DNA from: an uncultured Verrucomicrobia subdivision 3 bacterium
Lineage (GTDB): Bacteria; Verrucomicrobiota; Verrucomicrobiia; Limisphaerales; UBA8199
Direction: 5' to 3'
Length of the DNA: 36,556 nt
NCBI GenBank assembly: GCA_903913865.1
Contig: CAIWMU010000257.1
Coordinates: forward strand, 1 to 36,556
Under the pieces are notes generated by a model. The model ran no database searches. It had not been told where the DNA came from and was given only the letters and a program-made list of their open reading frames with translations. Shown in pieces: positions 15,001 to 22,738 of the stretch (its first letter is position 1; every line of letters starts with the position of its first letter). Made by a program: the position numbers and the translations under genes.

Positions 15001-17870
15001 CGTTCCAATTCACCCATGCGGTTTGGCTGTGGGCCGTGGTGCCTGCCCTGGGCTGGATCATCTGGCTTGCCCGCAAGAGCGACATCCGGCTTTCCTCCCG
15101 CCGCTGGTGGGCCTCGCTGCTCCTGCGTCTGGTTGTGGCCCTCCTGCTCCTCCTCGCACTGGCAGGCCTTCAGTCCCTGATCCCCGTGGAGGGCATGAAC
15201 GTGTTCTATGTGATGGACCGTTCAGACAGCATTCCCGCCCCCCGGCAGGAGGCGGTGCGGGAGTGGATCAACCGCAGTGCCAAATCGAGGAAGGCGGGCG
15301 ACAAGGCCGGTGTGATTGTTTTCGGGACCGAGGCGGCCATCGAGTTTCTGCCCAATCCAATCGTTGAATTTCCGAAGGTTCAGGCGGTTGTCGGCACCGG
15401 ACGCTCGGACCTGGCAGGGGCGATCCGGCTGGGCTCGGCGGCCTTTCCCGAGACAGGCCAGAAGCGGCTGGTCCTGATGACCGACGGCAACGAAAACATC
15501 GGGGATGCCCTGGGCGCAACCATCGCCGCCCGCCAGCTCGGGGCCACTGTGGATGTCCTCCCGCTGAAGGTCGAGCGGGGCGGGGATGTCTCCCTCCAGC
15601 GCCTGCAGGCACCCTCACGGCTCAAGCGCGGGCAGCCCTTTGAGGTGAAGATTTTCACGGAGTCCGACCGCCCCCGGGAGGCCACCGTCCGCCTGTTCCG
15701 CAACGAGCAACTTCTGGGACAACAACAGGTCAGACTTCAAAAGGGCAGGAACCTCCACACCTTTCCACAGACCCTGCCGCAGAGCGGCTTCTACAGCTAC
15801 GATGTGCAACTGGATGTGCCCGGGGATCCAATCCCCCAGAACAACCGGGGCTCCGCGTTCACGATGGTCTCCGGGGATCCGCGGATTCTCCTGGTCACGG
15901 CAGATCTGGCGCAGGATGAGCCGCTCGCCGGGGCGCTGCGTGCTGCGCGGTTGCAGGTCACCGTTGCGGACCTCCGGCAGTTTCCATCCACTCTCGCGGA
16001 GATGCAGAGTTACGATGCCATCTTCATCAGCAACCTTTCCGCAGGGGATATCGGCACCGAACGGCAGAAACTTTTGGAGAGTGCGGTGCGGGATTTCGGG
16101 GTGGGGCTGGTCTGTCTGGGTGGGGATCAGGCTTTTGCGGCGGGCGGTTACCGGGGCACGCCGCTGGAATCGATCCTCCCTGTCAGCATGGAGCTGGACA
16201 GCAAGAAGGTGCTGCCCAGCGGCGCGGTGGTGATGGTCATGCACGGCATGGAATTCGCCAACGGCAACCAGATCGCCCGCGATTGTGCGCAGGGGGTGCT
16301 CGCCGCGCTGGGACCGTCCGACGAGATGGGGGTGGTGCTTTGGGACGGCTCCGAACGCTGGCTGTTCGACCTGCAGAAGGTCGGCACAAAGAAGGAACTC
16401 GCACGCCAGATCGCGGGCATGAACCAGGGGGATCTGGGCTCCTTCCAGCGCGTGCTGGAGATGGCCCATGAGGCGCTGGTGAAATCCCCGGCCCACCTCA
16501 AGCACATCATTGTCTTCAGCGATGGCGATCCCCAGATCCCCTCGGAAGAGTTGATGGCATCCATCCTGAAAGACCGGATCACGGTCAGCTCAATCCTGAT
16601 CGCAGGCCATGTCGGACCGCAGACCATGATCTGGCTGGCGGAGAAGGGGGGGGGACGCTTTTACAACATCACCTCCCCCGATGAACTGCCTCAGATCTTT
16701 CTCAAGGAAACTGCCGTCATTTTGAAATCGGCGATCTATGAGGAACCGTTCCGGCCCCAGCTCCGGGCGGGCACTGAGCCGGTGCGCGGGATTGCGGCCT
16801 CCGGTTATCCAACCCTGCTCGGCCATGTGGCCACCACCGAAAAGCCCCGGGCCGAAACCCCCCTCTGGACGGAAAATGGCGATCCCCTCCTCGCCCACTG
16901 GCAATTCGGGCTGGGTCGCGCCGTGGCCTTCACATCCGATGCCCGTGCCCGGTGGGGGAAGAACTGGGTGGGCTGGTCCCAGTATCGGCAGTTTTGGTCC
17001 CAGACCGCCCAATGGGCCCTTCGCCGGACGGAGAATGCGCTGTTCACGCCCGAGCTGGCGATTGTCGGCGGCGAGGGGGTGATCAGCGTGGATGCCGTGG
17101 ATGCACAGGGGAATTACCGGAACTTTCTGAACCTCCAGGCCGCAGTCGTGGGTCCGAAGGGGGACCGCCAGACCGTCCGGCTTGAGCAATCCGCCCCGGG
17201 CCATTACGAGGCCCGATTTCCCACGACAGCCACCGGGACCTACATGGCGAACGTGATCGAGACGGGGGCGGATGGCGCGCGCTCCTCACAGGTCGTGGGG
17301 GCATCCGTCAACTATTCGCCGGAATTCAACGATACCGGACCCAACATGGCCTTGCTCACACGGATTGCCGAAGTGGGTGGCGGCCGTTTGTTGCAGCCTG
17401 AGACTCCCAACCCATTCCTGCATGACCGCGTCAAGACCCGCCAGGCCCGTGATCTCTGGGAATGGCTTCTCCGCTGTGCCATCCTCCTCTTCGTGTTCGA
17501 TGTGGCCACACGGCGCATCCACATTGACAGGGAGGAATGGGCGGAAGCCTGGGGCATGATCCGGCAACGAATCCCGCTGCTCAATCGCGAGCCCGCGAGC
17601 CCCGCCCCGGCCCAGCCATCCCTGAGCACACTCCTCGCCCGACGGGATCAGGCCCGTGCCGGGAGCAGGGAGGCGGCCCCCGGACAAGTGATCATTCCTC
17701 CGGGGCCAACCGTTCCCGTGAAGAGCCCGGGCATAATAACCAACGAACCACCCGCAACGGCCCCGGAGCAGCCCTCCCCGCCCAAGGTGAGAACCCCGGC
17801 GAGTGCTGCCAGCCGCCTCATGGCAGCAAGGCGTCGCTCCCAAAATCCACCTCAGGACCCTCCAGCCTGA
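14997..17870 (+). CDS. Large membrane VWA protein with glutamine-amidotransferase-like region
   Basis: This 957-aa protein starts at GTG, which overlaps the preceding stop. Two N-terminal membrane helices (about 5-25 and 42-60) precede a VWA domain with an intact MIDAS motif DRSDS (74-78) and a VLMTDGNENIGDA strand. The middle (about 295-400) contains the SYDAIFISNLSAG and GLVCLGGDQAFAAGGYRG blocks typical of the amidotransferase-like fold found in such proteins, without an obvious catalytic triad. A second VWA-like region (about 405-560) keeps IIVFSDGDP but has MHGME where DxSxS is expected, so metal binding there is doubtful. A C-terminal helix at about 820-840 and a Pro-rich cytoplasmic tail close the protein. 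It completes the MoxR/Bat-type operon as a probable envelope component. Confidence 0.9.
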   Translation: MTFQFTHAVWLWAVVPALGWIIWLARKSDIRLSSRRWWASLLLRLVVALLLLLALAGLQSLIPVEGMNVFYVMDRSDSIPAPRQEAVREWINRSAKSRKAGDKAGVIVFGTEAAIEFLPNPIVEFPKVQAVVGTGRSDLAGAIRLGSAAFPETGQKRLVLMTDGNENIGDALGATIAARQLGATVDVLPLKVERGGDVSLQRLQAPSRLKRGQPFEVKIFTESDRPREATVRLFRNEQLLGQQQVRLQKGRNLHTFPQTLPQSGFYSYDVQLDVPGDPIPQNNRGSAFTMVSGDPRILLVTADLAQDEPLAGALRAARLQVTVADLRQFPSTLAEMQSYDAIFISNLSAGDIGTERQKLLESAVRDFGVGLVCLGGDQAFAAGGYRGTPLESILPVSMELDSKKVLPSGAVVMVMHGMEFANGNQIARDCAQGVLAALGPSDEMGVVLWDGSERWLFDLQKVGTKKELARQIAGMNQGDLGSFQRVLEMAHEALVKSPAHLKHIIVFSDGDPQIPSEELMASILKDRITVSSILIAGHVGPQTMIWLAEKGGGRFYNITSPDELPQIFLKETAVILKSAIYEEPFRPQLRAGTEPVRGIAASGYPTLLGHVATTEKPRAETPLWTENGDPLLAHWQFGLGRAVAFTSDARARWGKNWVGWSQYRQFWSQTAQWALRRTENALFTPELAIVGGEGVISVDAVDAQGNYRNFLNLQAAVVGPKGDRQTVRLEQSAPGHYEARFPTTATGTYMANVIETGADGARSSQVVGASVNYSPEFNDTGPNMALLTRIAEVGGGRLLQPETPNPFLHDRVKTRQARDLWEWLLRCAILLFVFDVATRRIHIDREEWAEAWGMIRQRIPLLNREPASPAPAQPSLSTLLARRDQARAGSREAAPGQVIIPPGPTVPVKSPGIITNEPPATAPEQPSPPKVRTPASAASRLMAARRRSQNPPQDPPA

Positions 17871-18180
17871 AGTTCAAATGGGCGTTCGTGAATACCGCAG
17901 GATTCGTCGGAATGGGGACAGTCTGGTCATTTTTTGTAAACGGAACAAACAGGGGAGGGGCTGACCCCCATTCGCCCTGGTCCTCCCGAATTGGAAATCC
18001 TGCAACGGTTATGCCAAAGACCCGGGCGTGATGACACAGACCGGCGCAGAGGTGGGTCTGAGTCACGGTTCAGGCTTTCGGTCCGCAGGAGTGTTCTCCT
18101 GTGGACCGAAGCTCAACCGTTTGTGCCCGGTTCAGCGGGTTTCCCCACCTTCCCGATCTGCCCAAATCCCGTGCGGCGCG
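17871..18180. other. Convergent intergenic region without a gene
   Basis: This 310-bp stretch lies between two converging genes, the VWA gene on plus and greA on minus. Apart from the hairpin at 18077-18110, nothing recognisable is present. Short frames here have no credible start or similarity. Confidence 0.6.
18077..18110. terminator. Strong hairpin, possible bidirectional terminator
   Basis: The left arm ttcggtccgcaggag pairs with ctcctgtggaccgaa around a 4-base loop (tgtt). The stem is 15 bp with a single G-T wobble-type mismatch. It sits between two converging genes, where a shared terminator is expected. Neither side has a T-run, so intrinsic termination is uncertain. Confidence 0.5.
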
Positions 18181-20019
18181 TCAGGGATTCTCAGGCGGCG
18201 GCGCGGGCTTGTAAGCTTCGATCGATTCAATCCGGTGGTGGTGCTGCACCCCGTGAATCTCGAATTCAACATCATCACCCAGCTTGTGATTGAGCAATGA
18301 TTGGGCCACGGGGGACAGATAGCTGATGATGCCCCTTTCCGGATCGGAATCCCAGGCCCCGAGAATCGTGAACTGCTCGGCCACATTGGTCTCCAGATCC
18401 AGCGCCCGGACCACGGTTCCAATTCCAGCCACTTCGGTGCGCGGGTTGGCAAAATCGGTTCCACGCGCCCGAAGCAACTGCGCCTCCAGCTCCGACTTGC
18501 GGCGCATCAGGATCTTCTGCATTTCCTTCGCGGCCTTGTATTCGTGGTTCTCCCGCAAATCCCCGTAGCTGCGGGCGATGGCGATTTCCTTTGAATTTGC
18601 CGGGATGGTTTTTTCCACCAGTTGGCGGTATTCCTCCTTGCGCCGCTCAAGACTTTCCCAGGAAACGATCCATGTCGCCTCCTGCTTGGTCTGTTCACCG
18701 GTGATCAGTGATTGGATGGCCGGGTAGCTCTTCACGATGCGGGCCAGCAGCGACCGCTTGTCCATATCATCGAACGAGGGTGAATACTGGAGTGCGCGTG
18801 TGAGATCCTTGATAACCTCCAGATCCGCGGAGCCGATCAGTTCAAGGAGCAGTTCCGGATCGTCCAGAATGAAATCCCGGAGGCGGTTGGACCGTTTTTC
18901 ATTGAACTGGTCCCGCTCCATGGCCGTGAGCATCGCCCGGAATACTTCAGGCCCGAGGATGTCCGCATAGGAATCGTTCCGGTCCTTCGCAAGCCAGAGC
19001 AGCAGTTCACTGCTGGCGGTGTGATGGCTGATCAACCGTGCCAGGGTTTCCTTGAGCTGGTCGATATGCCCCTCCTGCACCAGGATTCCTGCCAGTTCCC
19101 GGCAAAGCTTTGCGGATGCAGCATTCAGCGAGTTGCGAAGCGTTTCCTGCCAATGTCCCGGTGCGGACTCCTTGTAGGCCTCCAGCGCACGCCGGTGCTT
19201 CACCGCGGGCAGCGCCTCCAATACCACTCCCAGCCGTGTCTCCCCGCCGAAGACCGCTCCTGCAGTCACCTCATTTTCAGAGGCGGCAATCTTCGCCATG
19301 ACATGAATGTCATCGCGCGCAAAAATCGCCTCCAGCGCCACAGCGGGCTGCGTCCTCTGATAGCTGGGAAGCTCACTGTTCAGCGCGGTGATGATTTCCG
19401 TCCCCATGGCGGACTTGTCGCCAAGATCGTCGGCGTTTTTGATCACCTCCGCCGCCACTGCCACCCGGGCCTTCAAGCCCTTCGCGGCGCGGAACTCGCT
19501 CATCAACCGGTCCTGCAGGGAGACCTCCTTCGCCTGATAAATGATCGGTTCATTTTTCTTCAGCGGCACCTGAAAGTGGCCGTCCTTCTTCAGCTCCGTC
19601 CGGGCCATTTCCCACCACTTCTTCCAGTCATCACTGATGACATCCGGCACGAGCACCTGCTGGATTTGATCGAGCGTTGCGGATCCCGCAAAACTGTTCA
19701 GGACCACCTTGATCAGCTCCAGATGATCCTTCTTCGCCATCTGCCTCATGCTCTCGAGGTCGGCCGACTTCCGGGCGAGAATGTGATCCTTGGGGATGGG
19801 CTTGAGAGTGGTGGCGGCAAACGTCAGATCCATTGCGTGCCCCGGCTTGTTTGGAAAGTCGATTGTGAACCTTCCGAAGACAGGATCCATGGTCCGTATT
19901 CTCCCGAACCCCCAGCTCCGGTGCATGCAAAAGCCACAATCAGCCAGCTTGAGCAGTGGCTCAACATGTTCCCGCGCCAGCTTGGCCGCGGCCACCATCT
20001 TGTTAAATTCGTCTCTCAT
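18181..20019 (-). CDS. greA: GreA-type transcript cleavage factor with long N-terminal extension
   Basis: This 612-aa protein has a GreA/GreB module only in its last 170 residues. The coiled coil contains YGDLRENHEYKAAKE (about 487-501), matching the GDLxENxEYxxAKE tip whose acidic residues enter the RNA polymerase channel and stimulate cleavage of backtracked RNA. An FKBP-like C-terminal domain follows (about 535-605). Canonical GreA is about 158 aa. The other 440 residues form a mostly helical extension of unknown function, a known arrangement in Chlamydiae and other PVC bacteria. The ATG lies in a 49-bp divergent gap shared with rsmB, so promoters of the two genes must be very close or overlap. 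No clear Shine-Dalgarno precedes the start. Confidence 0.92.
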   Translation of the reverse strand: MRDEFNKMVAAAKLAREHVEPLLKLADCGFCMHRSWGFGRIRTMDPVFGRFTIDFPNKPGHAMDLTFAATTLKPIPKDHILARKSADLESMRQMAKKDHLELIKVVLNSFAGSATLDQIQQVLVPDVISDDWKKWWEMARTELKKDGHFQVPLKKNEPIIYQAKEVSLQDRLMSEFRAAKGLKARVAVAAEVIKNADDLGDKSAMGTEIITALNSELPSYQRTQPAVALEAIFARDDIHVMAKIAASENEVTAGAVFGGETRLGVVLEALPAVKHRRALEAYKESAPGHWQETLRNSLNAASAKLCRELAGILVQEGHIDQLKETLARLISHHTASSELLLWLAKDRNDSYADILGPEVFRAMLTAMERDQFNEKRSNRLRDFILDDPELLLELIGSADLEVIKDLTRALQYSPSFDDMDKRSLLARIVKSYPAIQSLITGEQTKQEATWIVSWESLERRKEEYRQLVEKTIPANSKEIAIARSYGDLRENHEYKAAKEMQKILMRRKSELEAQLLRARGTDFANPRTEVAGIGTVVRALDLETNVAEQFTILGAWDSDPERGIISYLSPVAQSLLNHKLGDDVEFEIHGVQHHHRIESIEAYKPAPPPENP

Positions 20020-20068
20020 AATGATCTAAACACTCGCTTCCCCCTCCGGGAATGCTTAATTAAAGGTA

Positions 20069-21367
20069 GTGAGAGAGGAAAAACCAAGAGAAATAGCGGC
20101 CCGCCTTCTGGCAGGGGAGGCGGCAGGGGCATTTATCGAGGCCAGGTTGGAGGCTGAACTTGCCAAATCCAGCCTGAGTTCGGTGGATCGGCACTTTTGT
20201 CAGGAGCTGGTTTATGGGGTTACCCGCTGGCGCGACACCCTTGAATTCCTCATCGGCCGCAAATCGGACAGCCGCTCCCAGAAACCCATGCTCAAGGCGA
20301 TCCTCGGCCTTGGCCTCTACCAGATCTTCTGGCTCGACCGCATCCCAAACCACGCCGCAGTGAGTGAAACGGTGGAACTGGCCAAGCGGAACGGCCTCCA
20401 GATTCAGGCCGGATTTGTCAACGCCCTCCTGAGAGGCTACCTGCGGGAGGCGGATGCCACCCGCGCCGTGCTCGCTGAGTTGAAGACCAGCCAGCCCCAT
20501 CTCGGGTTTTCCCACCCTGAATGGCTTGCCCAGCGCTGGATCACCCGCTGGGGGCTCCCCTCCGCAAGCGCACTCATGGATTGGGACAACCACCCCCCGG
20601 GCATCTTCGCCAGGGTGAACACCCTCAAGACCACTGCCGAAAAACTCCTGCCCCAATGGCGGGAGGAGGGCATTGTCTATGACTTTTTCAGCCGCCCGTG
20701 GCTTCCGGAGAACCTGATGTTCCATCTCAAGGAGCACCCTTCACTGCAACGGTTGCGCAGTTTTCAGGACGGTCTGTTCTATGTGCAGGATCCCAGCACC
20801 ACCCTCGCGGTGATGATGCTCGATCCAAAACCGGGCGAATCCGTCCTCGACCTCTGTGCCGCCCCCGGCGGAAAACTCACCCTGAGCGCCCAGCTGATGC
20901 AAAACCAGGGGCGGCTGGTCGCCCATGACACTTCGCTCGACCGCCTCAAGCTGGTCACGGAAAACTGCACCCGGCTGGGGGTTACCATCGCGGAAATCGC
21001 CACCTACGGCCAATCCCCCCACCTGCCCGGCGGCTATGACAAGGTCCTGGTGGATGCGCCCTGCTCCAATACAGGGGTGATCCGCCGCCGCGTGGACCTG
21101 CGCTGGCGGCTGCGCCTGGGGGAGATCGACCGGTTGCGCAACGACCAGTTCTCAATCCTCCACCATGCCGGAGACCTCCTGAAGGTTGGCGGATCCCTCG
21201 TTTACAGCACCTGCAGCATCGAGCCCGAGGAAAACAGCGGACTGATCCGTGACTTTCTTGCTGCGCACAAGAACTTCGAGCTCAAGCGGGAGATGGAACT
21301 GACCCCCTTCAAGGATCAGGTGGATGGGGCCTATTCCGCCATTTTGGTGCGGAACAGCACGCTCTGA
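20069..21367 (+). CDS. rsmB: 16S rRNA (cytosine-967 C5)-methyltransferase
   Basis: This 432-aa RsmB-type enzyme has an N-terminal NusB-like helical domain (about 1-135, with the FCQELVYGVTRWRDTLEFLI block) and a C-terminal SAM methyltransferase domain. The SAM motif CAAPGGK lies near 264. The two catalytic cysteines are in DAPCSNTG (about 330) and STCSIEPEEN (about 380), typical of the m5C RNA methyltransferase family. Length matches the family. The start is GTG at 20069, only a few bases after aaagg; no ATG occurs in frame before well into the domain. The gene is followed 43 bp later by rfaE2. Confidence 0.95.
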   Translation: MREEKPREIAARLLAGEAAGAFIEARLEAELAKSSLSSVDRHFCQELVYGVTRWRDTLEFLIGRKSDSRSQKPMLKAILGLGLYQIFWLDRIPNHAAVSETVELAKRNGLQIQAGFVNALLRGYLREADATRAVLAELKTSQPHLGFSHPEWLAQRWITRWGLPSASALMDWDNHPPGIFARVNTLKTTAEKLLPQWREEGIVYDFFSRPWLPENLMFHLKEHPSLQRLRSFQDGLFYVQDPSTTLAVMMLDPKPGESVLDLCAAPGGKLTLSAQLMQNQGRLVAHDTSLDRLKLVTENCTRLGVTIAEIATYGQSPHLPGGYDKVLVDAPCSNTGVIRRRVDLRWRLRLGEIDRLRNDQFSILHHAGDLLKVGGSLVYSTCSIEPEENSGLIRDFLAAHKNFELKREMELTPFKDQVDGAYSAILVRNSTL

Positions 21368-21410
21368 GGAAAACCGTTGCCAGTCAACGACCTCCTGTCC
21401 AGAATTTGGC

Positions 21411-21896
21411 GTGAGCTTTCAACGGAAAATCATTTCCTGGGATCAGTTGCCCGGCTGGCGGGAGGAGATCCGCGCCCAGGGCCGCCGCTTGGTGGTCACG
21501 AACGGATGTTTTGACATCCTCCACCTCGGCCACGTCACCTATCTGGAGAACGCGAGCCAGCTGGGGGATATCCTCCTCGTCGGCGTCAATGGGGATGCAA
21601 GTGTCCGGCAGCTAAAGGGACCTGATCGACCTGTGAATTCCGAGTCGGACCGGGCCGCGCTTCTTGCCTCCCTCGAAAGCGTGGGGGCCGTTTGCATTTT
21701 TGAGGATGTCAACGCTCTGCGATTTCTAGCTGCCGCACGCCCCGACATCTATGTGAAGGGTGGGGATTACACTCTGGAAACCCTGAACCAGGATGAGCGC
21801 AGCACCGTGGAGGGAACAGGGGCCCAAATCCGCATCCTGCCCGTTGTCCCGGGCAAGTCCACCAGCGCCCTCTTGAAGAAGATCAGCCGGCTCTGA
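21411..21896 (+). CDS. rfaE2: D-glycero-beta-D-manno-heptose 1-phosphate adenylyltransferase
   Basis: This 161-aa nucleotidyltransferase makes ADP-heptose for the lipopolysaccharide inner core. The signature TNGCFDILHLGH (30-41) contains the HxGH nucleotide-binding motif, and VKGGDY and DERSTVEG complete the family pattern. The matching kinase domain of HldE is absent, so this is the stand-alone adenylyltransferase form. GTG 21411 fits the family N-terminus. An upstream in-frame ATG at 21324 lies inside rsmB and would add 29 residues unlike the family. The presence of this enzyme implies a heptose-containing outer-membrane LPS. Confidence 0.93.
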   Translation: MSFQRKIISWDQLPGWREEIRAQGRRLVVTNGCFDILHLGHVTYLENASQLGDILLVGVNGDASVRQLKGPDRPVNSESDRAALLASLESVGAVCIFEDVNALRFLAAARPDIYVKGGDYTLETLNQDERSTVEGTGAQIRILPVVPGKSTSALLKKISRL

Positions 21897-21927
21897 ACAG
21901 ACGTTCCAGCAGCGGAAAGGCCACCCC

Positions 21928-22716
21928 TCAGTTCGAATCCAGCAGGGAATCGACCCGAACGAATTTGTATCCCCGCCTGCCAAGTTCATCCAGCAAGCTG
22001 GCAAAGTGGAGGTGGAACTTGTCTGTGCGCGTTGGCCCTGCGCCAAGGTGCAATAGGAGCAAAAACCCGTTCAACCCCTGCGGATCGGCCGCTTCGCGTG
22101 CCAGGATGCTCTCATGGATGGTTTTGGAGGGGACGAAATTGCGCTCCGCCTCCCCGGTGTAGTCGGCATTGCTGCGGGTGCCCGGGGTCAGGTTGATGAG
22201 AGTCAGGCCAAGCCCGCGCGTCCATTCCGAGATGGTTGAAGAGTAATGCTCGTAGGGCGGCAGAAAGTAGCGGACCCGCTTCCGTGCCACCCCGCGATCC
22301 ACGATTTTGCGGAGGTTGGCCTCCAGATCCGCCTCAAATTCCCCCCGGCTCACCAGCAGATTGGTGGACCCATCCCAGGGAAGGTAGAGCAGGTGCTGGT
22401 CTGAATGCGGCCCAAGATAATGACCCTCCAACACGATGCGGCGAATGATGGGGTCATGGTTGGTGTTGGAAAGGAAGGCCCCGGTCAGGAAAAAGGAGGC
22501 TTTCGCCTTGTGCCCCTTCAGTACGCGGAGGATTGTTTCGGCCCCCTCGGCATACTCATGACCGGTGAAAGCCAGGGCGACCTTCCGGGCTGAGACAGGT
22601 CCCCGGATGATTCCACCTTTCGCATATTGGAAGGGGCGTTGATCCCCGGCATCACTGCCGGGGACCCCTCGCACCTGGAGCATGAGCACCGCTGCAATAA
22701 TCCAGAGCGCTCGCAC
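21928..22716 (-). CDS. Secreted polysaccharide deacetylase-like protein, altered motif 1
   Basis: This is a 262-aa NodB-fold protein with an N-terminal signal peptide (VRALWIIAAVLMLQVRGVPG). Family landmarks are SFFLTGAFL, GHYLGPHSDQH (the HxxxH-type metal pair), RYFLPPYEH, and a C-terminal LLLHLGAG. The usual TFDDGP motif, which supplies the catalytic and metal aspartates, reads AFTGHEYAEG. A FTGHE variant is known in deacetylase-like proteins of Bacteroidetes, so a changed mechanism or substrate is possible. The start is GTG 22716 with ggag eight bases upstream; longer in-frame starts give an Arg/Gln-rich N-terminus that overlaps the neighbouring gene. The upstream gene ends 22 bp before this start, so co-transcription is likely. 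Confidence 0.85.
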   Translation of the reverse strand: MRALWIIAAVLMLQVRGVPGSDAGDQRPFQYAKGGIIRGPVSARKVALAFTGHEYAEGAETILRVLKGHKAKASFFLTGAFLSNTNHDPIIRRIVLEGHYLGPHSDQHLLYLPWDGSTNLLVSRGEFEADLEANLRKIVDRGVARKRVRYFLPPYEHYSSTISEWTRGLGLTLINLTPGTRSNADYTGEAERNFVPSKTIHESILAREAADPQGLNGFLLLLHLGAGPTRTDKFHLHFASLLDELGRRGYKFVRVDSLLDSN

Positions 22717-22738
22717 AGGAGTATCTCCGCCCGGCGCT

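Noticed and set aside
19021-20157. 378-codon plus-strand frame opposite greA
   Set aside because: greA on the minus strand has a conserved GreA signature, and the plus frame has none.
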